Positions 22,990-34,829 of a stretch of DNA of 64,000 nt are shown one piece after another. Within the stretch, counting starts at the first letter, position 1. Every line of letters begins with the position of its first letter. Source of the DNA: Apodemus sylvaticus (Eukaryota > Chordata > Mammalia > Rodentia > Muridae); the NCBI RefSeq assembly GCF_947179515.1, contig NC_067473.1, positions 128,348,259 through 128,412,258 of the forward strand, read 5' to 3'. The notes under the pieces are model-generated. The model had not been told where the DNA came from and searched no databases. It saw only the letters and a list, made by a program, of their open reading frames with translations. The translations under genes and the position numbers were made by a program.

Positions 22990-23660
22990 TTCTGTGATCT
23001 TGGAAGTCTGAAGTCTGAGAGGGGACAATACAAAGCAACACAACGGCTTTTTTTCCAGGACATGACATCCGGATGTGACTCAGCTCTCTTTAGTATCATG
23101 AGTCAAGTGATTTTGAATGAGAACTTACTTCACAAACACCTTCCTTCCAGAGTGTATGCTAAGCTGCTCCCGCTGCTGTTTTAAAAACAGATGTTGTTAG
23201 GTTATAGTTTTTAAGAATAAAACCAAACTAGAACAATACTTTATTGTTCCAGCATTTGGGAGACCAGAAGTCTGAAGTGCAGGGTTTGGTAGAATTGGTA
23301 TTTTCCAGAAGCTCAGAGGAAATCCTGCTTTGTGCCAGTCTCCTGATTTCTGGTCCTCTCCCATGATCCTTTGCATACAAGGCTCTGTGATCTGCATCTT
23401 TCTCACAAGGCTGCCGTCCCTCTTCCTGTTTGCTTCTTTCCACTAAGAGTTTTTATCTCATTTCAGAACCTCGAAAAGTTGACCTCTAGATTTGAATGAT
23501 ATTTCTACTTGAAATTTGTGCCCAAGAAGAAAAGTTGTCGTCTTACACTCTTTTCAATTCTAATTTCATTAACGGTTCTTATAAACTTTAACTTCCCTTC
23601 TAGCCCATCACCCACCAGAGGTAGTGGAAAAGAAAGGTTATTAGGATACGGGGTAAGTGG
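22990..23660. other. Intergenic, no gene seen
   Basis: Unique sequence between a microsatellite and the solitary LTR. Confidence 0.45.
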
Positions 23661-23663
23661 ATC

Positions 23664-24448
23664 TGTTTAGAGGTTGTTCTTTGGAGCAAATCTAATCTGC
23701 ATAGACAGGAAATCAGCAGTTCAGTTCACAGAAGTAAGCAGCGGCAGTTCCAACCTCTTGCAAACACGTCACAAATAAACCAGCAGTCTAGTTTATTAGT
23801 GTCAGGATAGCAAACACGAATCAGCAGCGGTGGCATTATCTAGCAGAAACAGGCAGGCCTCTGCTGCATCTGCACAAGTCCAAAGAGTCACCAAGCCTAG
23901 CAGAGACACCAGGAGGAGTTCCCTGCCGTGCCTCTCTCAACAAAACAAAGATCAGCAAAGATGAAGATGCGAGACCAACAAAGTATCGCAAAGCACTGAA
24001 AGCAAGCAGGCATCACTGCTGGGTCCCATTTATACTCCCTCCAAACACCAAGTGTCCTCGCACGGGTCTTGCCTCATCACATGAGTCTGTCTTTGCAAAA
24101 CTCCATGCGAGCCTGTATCAGCTGACATCACTCAGCCGGAGTCTGAGGAAGCAGCAGGAAGTCACCACCGGAAGTTTTTTGGTGCTCTTCTTTTAATGAA
24201 ATCATGACAAGCAGAGCTCAACAATGCAATGTAAGATGAACCAATACATACATGTCATTAGCGAAGAATCCCTCACCATGCCTCCTTTCACGTGTGTGCT
24301 TTAGCAAACCATCCCCTCACCTGTGTCTGCTTCAGTGAAACATTCCTTCACGTGATCTGCCCCATCAAAACACCGTCCGACACAACAACTGACTTTCCAA
24401 AGAAACCAGGAGTTTCCACTTCAAAAAGTTCTGGTTTTGAACCCTACA
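23664..24448 (-). mobile_element. Solitary endogenous-retrovirus LTR, ~0.8 kb
   Basis: On the minus strand this ~785-base block starts TGTAGGG, has a TATA-like box (tataaat, 24028-24034) and an AATAAA poly(A) signal about 230 bases downstream (23792-23797), and ends near CTAAACA. That is the U3-R-U5 layout of an LTR. No gag, pol or env sequence is attached, so it is a solo LTR. No clear target-site duplication was found, so the edges may be off by some bases. The family looks rodent-specific; I cannot name it with confidence. Confidence 0.65.
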
Positions 24449-24454
24449 ATTTCA

Positions 24455-24650
24455 AGATGTGACCTCCTTTGGAGATTAAAACTTTAGAGATACATGCTTA
24501 TTACACTGAGATCGTTAGGGCGGGTCCTAGATTCACACAATTGTTCTTTATAAAAAGGGGACGTTTGATCACAGAGATTGGCAGAATAAATGCCCGGAGA
24601 ACACACAGGCACAGGCCAGGGTGGGGCTTGCACCAAACCAGGGCCAAAAA
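24455..24650 (+). repeat. Possible old MaLR/LTR-like fragment
   Basis: gatgtgacctcctttggaga ... agggcgggtcctagattcac ... ttctttataaaaaggggacg is laid out like a common ancient mammalian LTR-type repeat; strongly diverged. Confidence 0.35.
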
Positions 24651-24854
24651 AGACCTCTACTGAAGATACCAGGCATTAGAGAAAGAAGCGCAGAACTGGG
24701 TTTCCTTAGATGCTCAAGTTGCCAGGTAACTGATTAGTGTGGCTTACATCACACCATTAATTCACCTCTGCTTTCAGAACTTCTAACAAATAATATGTCT
24801 CAATGAAGTTCTCATGCCTCGCAGCTCCAGGAGTATACGTGCATGCACACACCT

Positions 24855-24903
24855 TCCTTCCTTCCTTCCTTTCTTTCTTTCTTTCTTTCTTTCTTCTTCT
24901 TCT

Positions 24904-24954
<51 letters not shown>

Positions 24955-24955
24955 A
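24855..24955. repeat. (CCTT)n(CTTT)n microsatellite
   Basis: Pyrimidine run interrupted by (CTT)3. Confidence 0.93.
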
Positions 24956-25020
24956 TGGGTTCTGGAGATCCAACTCAGGTCTTCTTGCTTGCAAGGCAAG
25001 TACTTTACATTGCTGGGTAA
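24956..25020 (-). repeat. SINE remnant
   Basis: gggttctggagatccaactc ... cttgcaaggcaagtacttta, the reverse complement of a common rodent SINE 5' part. Confidence 0.5.
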
Positions 25021-25084
25021 TGACGTGGTTTCAGAGTTCACCTGAAACATATATTGAAATAAAACATGATGGGGGGGCGGGGTG

Positions 25085-25280
25085 GGGGCTGGAGAGATGG
25101 TTTAGCAGTTAAGAACATTGGCTGCATTTCCAGAGGACTAGGGTTCAATTCTCAGCCCACACACGACAACTCACAACTGTCTGTAATTCTAGTTCCAAGA
25201 GATTGACACTCTCAAACAGACATACATGCAAAGCACCAATGTCCATAAAATAAGACTGAATAAATCATTTTTTTAAAGCA
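25085..25280 (+). repeat. B2/B3-type SINE
   Basis: ggctggagagatggtttagc ... cagacatacatgcaaagcac ... ataaaataagac. Confidence 0.85.
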
Positions 25281-25317
25281 TGCATGCATGAGAACACCCT
25301 CGGTTATCATTCCCCAG

Positions 25318-25510
25318 GTGCTCCCCACATTTTTTTTTTTTGAGACAAGGTCTCTAACTGGCCTGAAACTCACCAAATGGGCTAGGCTGGCGCCATAGGC
25401 AAACCATAGCCATTCAGTTGTCTCTGCCTCCCTAGTGCCGAGATTAAAATCATGTGCCACTAAACCCAGGTGCTAGGGGTCTAACTCATGTCTTCTTGTG
25501 CTTGCTTGAC
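25318..25510 (-). repeat. B4-like SINE
   Basis: T-run, then gagacaaggtctctaactgg ... ctctgcctccctagtgccga. Confidence 0.65.
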
Positions 25511-25689
25511 AAACACTACACTCACGGAACTCCCCTTCACTTCCCAAACCCCCCGTTTTAAAGAAAGGCCTTGCACTATAGGATTCAGTTTTTGAATAGC
25601 AGGATGATAGTATGTATCACTTATATCCAGTAGGGTCCCTGAAACCTAAAAGCACACAGCCTAGGGGAGGAAGAGACTGGTGAGGGATG

Positions 25690-25690
<1 letters not shown>

Positions 25691-25756
<66 letters not shown>

Positions 25757-25866
25757 TACACACTCACACATAACACACACACACATACATTCACACACTC
25801 ACATTCACACATACTCACACATTCACACATACTCACACATTCACACATTCACACATACTCACACAT

Positions 25867-25924
<58 letters not shown>
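25691..25924. repeat. Compound (CT)n(CA)n block, 230 bp
   Basis: Two (CT)n-(CA)n units flank a block of higher-order (CACATT/CACACATACT)n repeats. Confidence 0.95.
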
Positions 25925-25926
<2 letters not shown>

Positions 25927-25929
25927 CAC

Positions 25930-26476
25930 AGTAATCCTGAGGTTGGCAGCTGTATATAGCTGTATAAACCTGCAGCTAGCGTTGTTCAGGGAAGGGTTTA
26001 TTTATTTGGTAGGGACTGAAAATCTTGCTGAGGTCAGAAGGAGCTGAGTTAGGTCTAATGTTTCACTCCTCTATAATTAAAAAATGAATGTCCCAAATGC
26101 TCCAAAGGTCACTAACGTGGAGGCGAACCTAGAGATATCTCCGTCTGCATCAGCATACATTCCACATTATTAGAAGAAATAACTGCTCACCACATACTCA
26201 ATTTACTAAGCTCCAAGGAGCTGGAACCAGCTGATGTTTCAGAGCCGGGTTGGCAACATGATTACAGGTATTTTTTAAAGCCCCCCCCCCCATTCGCCTG
26301 TTCTCAATCATTTGCAATGCGCTGTAAGTGGAAGTAGATCATTGGAAGTTGGGTCGTTGTTCTGCCAAGGAAGTAATTTCTGTTTGCCCTGAGCCAGAGA
26401 TCTCAGCTTAACAAGTAGGTGAGAGGGAGCATCTCTGTGGGTCCAGCCTAGGTGTTCCCCTGAAAGGAATCATCAC
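25930..26476. other. Intergenic, no gene seen
   Basis: Unique sequence up to the assembly gap; C-run at 26281-26290. Confidence 0.45.
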
Positions 26477-26676
26477 NNNNNNNNNNNNNNNNNNNNNNNN
26501 NNNNNNNNNNNNNNNNNNNNNNNNNNNNNNNNNNNNNNNNNNNNNNNNNNNNNNNNNNNNNNNNNNNNNNNNNNNNNNNNNNNNNNNNNNNNNNNNNNNN
26601 NNNNNNNNNNNNNNNNNNNNNNNNNNNNNNNNNNNNNNNNNNNNNNNNNNNNNNNNNNNNNNNNNNNNNNNNNNNN
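26477..26676. other. Assembly gap (200 N)
   Basis: Exactly 200 unknown bases. The round number suggests a placeholder, so the true length may differ. Confidence 0.98.
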
Positions 26677-27003
26677 CTTCAGCCCTAGCCCAGCATGCAC
26701 GAGGCCCTGGAATCTCCCCGGCCCTGCGGTCTTCCTCCTTCACGTGCCCTTCCCTTCAGAAGGTGACTTGTACCAGGATGCTCCGGTTTGTGGGTGATTT
26801 CCAGACTGTACTCAATTATGTGACCTTTGGTGTGTCTGAGAACTTATCCTGGGCTCTCATTCCTGTATCTAAAGCAAACCAAGAAGTCACTGGGCCCTTT
26901 TGTTACATGTTGGCAGAGTACCAGACAGGTACAAGCCATTTGGTGTCTGAATCAAAGGAAAAACCAGTCACATCAACCTTGTCTTTATTTAACATTTTTT
27001 AAA

Positions 27004-27183
27004 AAATGATTTATTTATTTATTATATGTAAGTACACTGTAGCTGTCTTTACACACACCAGAAGAGGGTGTCAGATCTTGTTACAGATGGTTGTGAGCCA
27101 CCATGTGGTTGCTGGGATTTGAACTCAGGACCTTCAGAAGAGCAGTCGGTGCTCTTAACCACTGAGCCGTCTCTCCAGCCCCC
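27004..27183 (-). repeat. Young B2 SINE with 18-bp target-site duplication
   Basis: Full-length reverse B2 ending ccgtctctccagcc. Flanked by perfect copies of tatttaacattttttaaa at 26986-27003 and 27184-27201. Confidence 0.95.
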
Positions 27184-27267
27184 TATTTAACATTTTTTAA
27201 ACAAAGAATTTGTGTGTGTATATAAATTAATTTTAATTTTCTAAAAGACTGTGTTAAAAAAAAAATC

Positions 27268-27415
27268 TTGTGCCGGGCGGTGGTGGCGCACCCCTCTAAT
27301 ACCAGCACTCTGGGAGGCAGAGGCAGGTAGATTTCTGAGTTCGAGGCCAGCCTGGTCTACAGAGTGAGTTCTAGGACAGCCAGGGCTATACAGAGAAACC
27401 CTGTCATGAAAAAAA
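27268..27415 (+). repeat. B1 SINE, full length, with (AAAT)n tail
   Basis: gccgggcggtggtggcgcac ... gagaaaccctgtcatg, followed by an A-run and (AAAT)n to about 27460. Confidence 0.93.
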
Positions 27416-27425
27416 AAACCAAAAA

Positions 27426-27460
<35 letters not shown>

Positions 27461-27464
27461 AATT

Positions 27465-29205
27465 CTTGCCAGCTTGGCTTGTTTTATTTCCTTTTCCCAC
27501 CTGAGAAAGTACTTTCTATCAATCTTTACTGTGGCCTTCAGTGACTATTAAATATTTAAGTCTTACATTATTGATGTTTAAATTTAATGCTGTTGAATGT
27601 CACCAACTCTCTTCCTTGCAGAGTCCCATTAGAAACAATAACAAGACCTGGCCTTATCCGAAGAACTGAGGCACACGCTGTCGTCTAAGGTCTTAAACGT
27701 TATTGAATCCTTACAATTCTCCATGCTTCTAAACCCAGAAACAACTTCCCCAAGAAGACAGCGAGTGTTGTTAGAAATTAGAAACTGGGCTGAAGTTTGG
27801 CTTGTTTCCTCTGCCTGTAGCCCACAGCACCTTGTTCATACAATATTGAAAACCCCCTAATCCAGGGCAGCTAGGAGCTCCTGCCTGCAGTAAACCGGGA
27901 CGGCCGCTAGGTGTCCTTCTTAACCAATAGTATACGCTCTGAAAGTCCAGACAGCCCAAAGATCAGAAGAAACCTGGCCTGGCCTGGAAGGTTCTGTTGT
28001 GATAAAGGGCTCATGCATTGAGCCGGGCCACCCCTCCGTGCGCGGGAAAGGCAGGACACTATCTGTGTGTGCCACCTCACTGCACCGACTTCTCATTCGT
28101 TTGTGGAACTGTCCCAGCTGCCCCTGGACAGAGGAGGGTTTGCCTAGTGTTAGGTCTCAAAGAAACCCAGGACACGTGACTGAGGTTACTATTAACATAT
28201 CAAAGCTGACCCTGGCTAACCTCTGACAGAAACACCCGGTACCTGTGCCTTCACCCTGCACTTCTCGCCCTAAACGTCTGTAGCCCAGGGGTTGGGCTTC
28301 CCTTCCCCCAGCCTCTGATCGCTATATAACTCAGCCATTTGTCTACACGCCCTCCTAGTCTCTTGGCTCCTGGTTCCTCCCTTGGATAGCTTGCCATCCA
28401 TTTCCTTTCTTTCTTCCCATCCCCGACCGTGGCCCAGTTCAGTCTGGACCCTTCCAGATGCCTCTGGCTGTCCTCTCCCTCAAATCTACAACAAAACCTC
28501 CTCTCCTCAGCCAAACCTAGGAGTGGTCTTGTCCTCATTTTTCAGTCGTCTAGAATCTCAGGTCTACAGGACACTTTCCATACCGAATGGTTTTGTTCTC
28601 AGCTCTGTCTGAATTTTTCCCAGGATGCCTGAAAAAAAAAAATATTTTTTTTAAATTGGCACTTAGATCTCTTTTCCAAATTTAACTGCCCTCTTGTAGT
28701 TTTTGCTAAATCTTTCGCTTGTTTGCTTTCTTATCTGTGCCAAGAAGGCAGGGACGGACTTGTCTTTGAGCCAACAGCATGACCTGACCCAGCATGAGCT
28801 GGGGAGGTGCCAGGGCGTCTGATTTAAGGTAGTATTCACTCTTGAATACTCACAGATATAATTTGCCCTGGCCTTGCAGGACAGCTGAGGCAGGAGGAGG
28901 TGGAAAAGACTCATTCAGGTCTGTAGTGCAGCCTGCCTGTCAGTGGACTCTGAGCGGAAGGAGATCACACTTCACAAAGGCTCTCTCTTCTACGCAGTGA
29001 CTGTCACCCAGCCTTAAGTGCCTCTAACTGTCCACTGGGCATAAGGCTATCATCCAAGAGCTTTGGGCTGGGATTCATAGTGGCGGCCTTGCTGTGAGGA
29101 TTAAATGAGGGGAAAATATTCAAGGAGCTGGGGACAGGAATCAACCATCAGCTGCGATGCTTATTTTGGTTGTGATAGTTGAGTGGCTAAATTAATGCAC
29201 CTCAG
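27465..29205. other. Intergenic, no gene seen; possible old MIR/L2 fragments
   Basis: Mostly unique. A stretch at about 29010-29130 (gctgtgaggattaaatgagg) resembles MIR. Open frames at 28251-28538 and 28382-28612 oppose each other and are unrecognised. Confidence 0.45.
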
Positions 29206-29211
29206 GTTTGG

Positions 29212-29525
29212 GGCTGGGGAGATGACTCAGTAGGTAAAGTAACTGCCCCCTGACCGTGAGGAGGTCAGGAGAAAGGCAGACAAGGCTGAGGGATGGGGCT
29301 GCACATCTGTAACACAGTGGTCCTACAGTGAACTGGGAAGCAGAGACAGGAAATTTCCCAGAAGTTCACGGGCCTGCTGACCCAGCATAAATAGTACTGG
29401 AGAAGCAAGAGACTCACTCTCAAATAAGTACTGTGGCAGATGTATCATGACATGTGTGTGTCCCCACTCATACACAGAAACATGAACACACACACACACT
29501 CACACACACACACAAAGATAAAATA
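29212..29525 (+). repeat. B2/B3-superfamily SINE, diverged
   Basis: gggctggggagatgactcag head and (CA)n/aaagataaaataag tail. Confidence 0.6.
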
Positions 29526-29589
29526 AGAACCACCTCAGCTTTCTAGATCAGGAGCAGCACCTACTACTTTCCCACACAGGTTACTTTAT

Positions 29590-29815
29590 TCTCTAAAAAA
29601 TCTTGCCAGGAACATGCTGTGCTGCATTATTCACACCCATTACACTGTGCAGCGTATGCAGTGCCCTGGTGAGTCCTGTACCCAGGAGGAACCTGAGGCC
29701 CAGAAGGCTAATGCTAGTTCTACAAACCACTAAGCATGGGGCCTGGGATAGACTCCAAGCCAGATAGTCTGTCTCCAAGACAGCCTGACTTCAAAGCCCA
29801 CACCTCTAACCACTA
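29590..29815 (-). repeat. MIR element
   Basis: aggaacctgaggcccagaag ... cttcaaagcccacacctcta with ccactac; reverse complement of the MIR 5' half. Confidence 0.55.
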
Positions 29816-29819
29816 CTTT

Positions 29820-31461
29820 ATGAAGACAGTGATGTCTGTCCAGACACCACCATCAGCTCCCTGAAAGGCTTCTCCAGTAATTGAAGGGTGCCTGGGATGC
29901 CTCTCCCAGCCTGGAGCTCCTGGGATTCCTGATGAGATCTTTGCAATTTCCCAGCTTTTGATCTTTTTAGGATGCCTGTATCTTCTGAGGAGAAAGAGCA
30001 AGCGCTAGAGATAAGTTCCCCAACGTGTGTGTGTGTGTGTGATGCTGTGTATATTGAGAAGGAGAGGCATGGGATGATGTGAGGCTCATTCCCAGCAAGA
30101 GAAGCATTTGGGGTACAACTTGCAAACAGTGCAACTCATTTTCCTCCACATTATTTGCAAAGGTAATTCCAGCCCACTGGCTGTTCCCTGACCCTTCGTG
30201 GAGACTCTCTCCAGTCAGACCCTGATGGAGACCATCCGAATCGCCTCACTTGTAAGCCACACCCTTCAGGCCTGAAAGCGTGTGGACTGGACTTCCCTTT
30301 CTGATTGCAGCTTGTGCTGGTCGCCCTGCTGAGCTGACTCCCAGCCTTTCCGTCTACTTCTTCGCCAGGCCTTTGCTCTTCTTCCTTCTTTTCCGTTTCC
30401 ATTTTCAGTGGTTTTCAGTCAGAGCAGCTGCTCTGTCGCTGATCACTTCCTTAGCAGCGCCCGGTCCTCACAGAGTGTGATGCAGCGTCTAGTGCAGGGC
30501 TGGGAATTCCAGCTTTAACACTTGCTGTGTGGTCCTGGGACCAAAGGCTTGGCCACCTTTCAGAGTCACTCTTCATGGCCTCACCAGGGCATAAAACCAT
30601 CTCATAGGGTCCTAGGAGAGGGCTTAGTGAATCGACGCACAGCACAGTTTGAGCGCCATTGTGAGAGCTTTCTTTCCTGTTGCTCAGATTTCTTGAAGAT
30701 TAGCCTAAGCTGGCCTCATGTTCTTTTACTTTTTAAGATCTCGCTTCCTAGTATTTGGGGAATGACCCCCATCCAGCATCAACTCCTCAAAGGAACCCGG
30801 TGTGTGCCACCAATCTCAGGTAGCATCCGTGCCTCCTTCATTCTCTCTCATCACCCTTGGTCTTCAGAGAATTAAAGTCATATCAAGTCGTTAAAGAGTT
30901 GTGCTTCTCCCTCGTGGGACTGAAAGCTATGGGGAACCAGCTTGCTCTTTCCAATTGCCGGGGTCTGTGACTTATGGATATGCAGTTGGCGCACTGCATA
31001 TTAGCTAGTGGTTGGGGTGCCTAGTTTTTCCCTGAATCACATGTATTTTGCCTGACTCTGATTAACTATAATTTACTTCTTTTTCTTTCTTATGTTAAGC
31101 TTAGGAACACAACACCCAGATGTGATTCCTGCTCTCAGGTGTTAGGGTTTCTCAAAGGACCACAGTAGCAGTTAGTTTGTTGTGTTTACTCATTGTTCCT
31201 GGGCCCCTAAATGTCAGTCATACTCCCCAATTATTGGGTGGATCCAAAACATATCCACAGACTTCCTTAACACTCCACAGAGGCCTGCATAGCCATAGTT
31301 GATCCTCACAGACCTCTTTAACCTTGACTGCTCTGGGTATGACCAGCATTGAAGAAAATGACCCAAAAATACCAAGTTGGGTCAACTCCTACTGTCCTTC
31401 CAGGCCCAGGTCACTGTTCTTGCCAAGACTGCTACTTGAAAGCAAAAGGAATGGAGAAATG

Positions 31462-31493
<32 letters not shown>

Positions 31494-32134
31494 TAAGAGC
31501 AGTGTCTGATAAGAATCACAAAAGCAGGATTCCCATTTTCTCCTGCCAGAAAGAAAGACTCTTACTGACTCCATCAAGGAGGAAGAGGGTGGGGGTGATT
31601 TAAAGATGTTTTGTGGTGGGCTAAGATTATGCTTGGAGTCTAATCACAGATCAGACTCATTCTTTGTGAGTGCCCAGACGTGTTGAGCTGACTTTCAAGG
31701 TGGCTCCTCAGTAACCCTATAAAGAACACACCATATTTCATATCACTCTCTGCCCCTGAGTCATCAAAACTGGGGAAGGATCAATATATAGTTTCAGTGC
31801 TACTAATCAATACTTATTTCGTTCTGCTTATGGGTGCCTGTAACAAGTATGTATGCACTGGAGCCAAGAGATTTCATTAACCAGAACAGTTTAAAAAGTG
31901 GATTTGATCCATGGGTGAACTCATTCAGCCATTATAATTAGTCTAGTGAGAAGCCTGCTGAGATTTGGTAACACCCTAGGTTACAGGTTATCTTAACCTG
32001 TGCTTGCACACAGGCTGACTCTGCTTTTGTCATTGACAAAGTCAAATTAGTCCATATTATTATGAGCTGAGCTTAGAATGTATCATACAGGTTTTCAACC
32101 AATCCATTGGAGATCTCCTTCCAGCCAAGTATGG
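29820..32134. other. Intergenic, no gene seen; MIR-like patch at 30505-30645
   Basis: Repeat-poor. A MIR-like core (acacttgctgtgtggtcctg) occurs at about 30520. (GT)n runs lie at 30027-30046 and 31460-31489. No coding exon was recognised. Confidence 0.45.
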
Positions 32135-32336
32135 TTTTCTCCTTTCCTTTCCTTTCCTTTCCTTTCCTTTTCCTTTTCCTTTCCTTTCCTTTCCTTTCCT
32201 TTCCTTTCCTTCCCCTTTCCTTTCCTTCCCCTTCCCCTTTCCCTTTCCTCATTCCTTTTCCCTTTCCTTTCCTTCATTCCTTTTCCCTTTCCCCTTCTTT
32301 CTTTCTTTCTTCTTTCTTTCTTTCTTTCTTCTTTCT

Positions 32337-32372
<36 letters not shown>

Positions 32373-32692
32373 TTCTTTCTCTCTCTCTCTTCCTTTCTTC
32401 CCCTCTCTCTTCTTCTTCCCCCTCTCTTCCTTTCTTCCCCCCTCTCTTCCTTCTTCCTTCCTTCTTTCTTTTCTTTTCTCTTTCTCTCTTTCCCCCCCTC
32501 TCTTTCTTTCTTTCTTTCTTTCTTTCTTCTTTCTTTCTTTCTTTCTTTCTTCTTTCTTTCTTTCTTTCTTTCTTTTCTTCTCTCTTCCCCCTCTTTTCTT
32601 TCCTTCTTCCTTCCTTCCTTTCTCTTTTCTCTCTCTTCCTCTCTTCCTCTCTCTCTTTCTTTCTTTCCCTCCTTCCTTCCTTCCTTCCTTCT

Positions 32693-32743
<51 letters not shown>

Positions 32744-32842
32744 CTTTCTTTCTCTTCTTCTTTCTTTTTCTCTCTCTCGCTCTCTCCCCCTCTCTCTCTT
32801 TCTTTCCTTTCTTCCTTCCTTCCTTCTTTCTCTTTCTTTTCT

Positions 32843-32879
<37 letters not shown>

Positions 32880-32930
32880 TTTCTCCTTCCTTCTGTCCTT
32901 CCTTCTTCCTTCCTTCCTTCCTTCCTTCCT

Positions 32931-33015
<85 letters not shown>

Positions 33016-33025
33016 TTTCTTTCTT
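32135..33025. repeat. 890-bp polypyrimidine tract
   Basis: Nearly pure C/T on the plus strand: (CTTTC)n, then irregular mixtures of CTTT, CCTT and CTCT, ending in a clean (CTTT)n of about 90 bases. Phe/Leu/Ser- and Lys/Glu/Arg-rich open frames of about 300 codons across it are artefacts. Confidence 0.96.
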
Positions 33026-33231
33026 GGTATCACTGGTCTTCAATTTGGAATGCTCTTGCTGTAGTGTCCTGGGGCTGGATTTATAGGTGTAGGCTACCAT
33101 GTTGAAGACCTAAAGGAAATTTCATACACGATTTTTAATAATTTTATGTATGATGCAAAAATTCATGGTCTGGAGTGTTTCATTTGTGGTTTGGGTTGGT
33201 GTTCAAAAAGCTTCAGGTTCTGGGGAGATGG

Positions 33232-33470
33232 GGAGGCTGGCGAGATGGCTCAGTGGTTAAGGGTACTTGTTGCTCTTGTGCATGATCTGGTTTTAGGTCC
33301 CAGCAACTACATGGAGTAGTCACAACAGTCTGTAACTCCAATGCCAGGGATTTGGTGCCATTTTCTGGCTTCCAAAGATACCTGCATGCATGAAGGATAC
33401 ATATATATGTGTTTATAAATATTTATATATTGACACTCAGGTGCACACACACATCCACATAAAATAAAAC
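33232..33470 (+). repeat. B3 SINE
   Basis: ggctggcgagatggctcagt ... aggtgcacacacacatccac with an ataaaataaaac tail. Confidence 0.88.
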
Positions 33471-33844
33471 AATGAACTAGGTCAAGAAACATTTTGGGTT
33501 TTAATCCATTCTGGATTTTTGTGTTACAAATGCTTAGGACATGGAAGCTGGCCAGTAAGGATGTATTTCCAAACTTTCTCCACGTACCTTATTGTAACAT
33601 GAAGATACTCAGTGCACCTCACCAGCCTGTTGGGAGGAAACGAGGGGCTTCACAGAAAGCTGAGCATGCCAGCCCAGCTTCTGTCCAACTAGAAGAGAGA
33701 AAGCCCAAGCACCCCTTTCTACCCCGGGGTGGCACCTGACTGGGGTTGGAAGGAAGACAGAGCAGAAGACAGGACCTGGGGCAATCTGAGGAGGTATGAT
33801 AAGGTTATAACAGGGGAGACAGGGAGCTGCCAACTTTTATATTT
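33471..33844. other. Intergenic, no gene seen
   Basis: Unique sequence; the overlapping short open frames are on opposite strands and unrecognised. Confidence 0.4.
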
Positions 33845-34060
33845 ATGTTGGCGTCAGTTGGCCTCAACTCAATGTGTAGTTGAAGGTGGGCTTGAATTCC
33901 TTCTCTTCTTCCTGCCTCTACTTCCCAGTGCAAGGATTATGGATGTGTCTTACCACTACACCCAGCTGAAGCACAATGCTGGAAATGGAATCTAAGACTG
34001 TTCATGCTAGGCAAGTATTCTGTCAACTAAGGTGCATCCCCAGCCTGCTCTGGTACACTG
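33845..34060 (-). repeat. B4-like SINE
   Basis: cctgcctctacttcccagtg ... ctaggcaagtattctgtcaa, reverse complement. Confidence 0.7.
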
Positions 34061-34208
34061 AGCTTTTGAAAGGGGAGGTAAGTGTCTTGTTACCTACAGG
34101 GTTAGTTTGTGTCACAAAGTGTTTACTCTCTCCAGGAAAGGGTCGGGGCTCCAATGCAGTTTAAGATTATAAAGGACAGTGATGACTTACCTTATTAAAA
34201 AGCATGGA

Positions 34209-34393
34209 TGAGGGGCTGAAGAGGTGGCTCGGAGATTAAGAGCACTGACTGCTCTTCCAGAGGTCCTGAGTTCAATTCCCAGCAACCACATGGTAGTTCA
34301 CAACCATCTGTAATGGGATCTGATGACCTCTTCTGGTGTGTCTGAAGGCATCAATAGTGTACTCATGTACATAAATTAAATTTAAAAAAAAAA
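34209..34393 (+). repeat. B2 SINE
   Basis: ggggctgaagaggtggctcg ... cttctggtgtgtctgaaggc, A-run tail. Confidence 0.9.
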
Positions 34394-34399
34394 AGCATG

Positions 34400-34492
34400 G
34401 GTGAGCAGGGTAGTGGTAGTATACACCTTTAATCCCAGCATTTGGGAGGCAGAGACAGCCAGATCTCTGAGTCTGAGGCCAACCTTCCCTTC

Positions 34493-34495
<3 letters not shown>
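34400..34495 (+). repeat. B1 SINE, 3'-truncated
   Basis: tggtagtatacacctttaat ... gagtctgaggccaaccttcc, cut short where the (GA)n begins. Confidence 0.8.

Positions 34496-34578
<83 letters not shown>
34494..34578. repeat. (GA)n microsatellite
   Basis: About 42 GA units with one GGA interruption. Confidence 0.95.
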
Positions 34579-34580
<2 letters not shown>

Positions 34581-34711
34581 AAGCATCTCCTTGGATATTT
34601 ATCTCCAAGTCAGTTTTACCGGATATATAGTCTGAAAACTCCTGTGCAGCAAGTCAGCAAAGTGTATAGAAATGCAGTCAGTATTCAGACACTGACTTGA
34701 CTGAGGAGGTG

Positions 34712-34825
34712 TCTGTTTTTGAGACAAGTCTCATTATTTTTCCCAGGCTGGTCTCCTGGGCTAAAGCAATCCTGCCAAGGCCTCTGCAGCTGCAAGGACA
34801 GTAGGCATGCACTCCTATGCCAGGG
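34712..34825 (-). repeat. Alu/B1-like 7SL-derived fragment
   Basis: ttttgagacaagtctcatta ... caggctggtctcctgggcta, reverse complement, old. Confidence 0.5.
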
Positions 34826-34829
34826 GGTA

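Noticed and set aside
25691..25924. Possible CRISPR-like or satellite array
   Set aside because: Plain (CT)n/(CA)n compound microsatellite; no unique spacers, and a mammalian genome.
32078..33105. About 300-codon frames rich in Phe/Ser/Leu or Lys/Glu
   Set aside because: Translation of the 890-bp CTTT-type tract; both strands and several frames are open.
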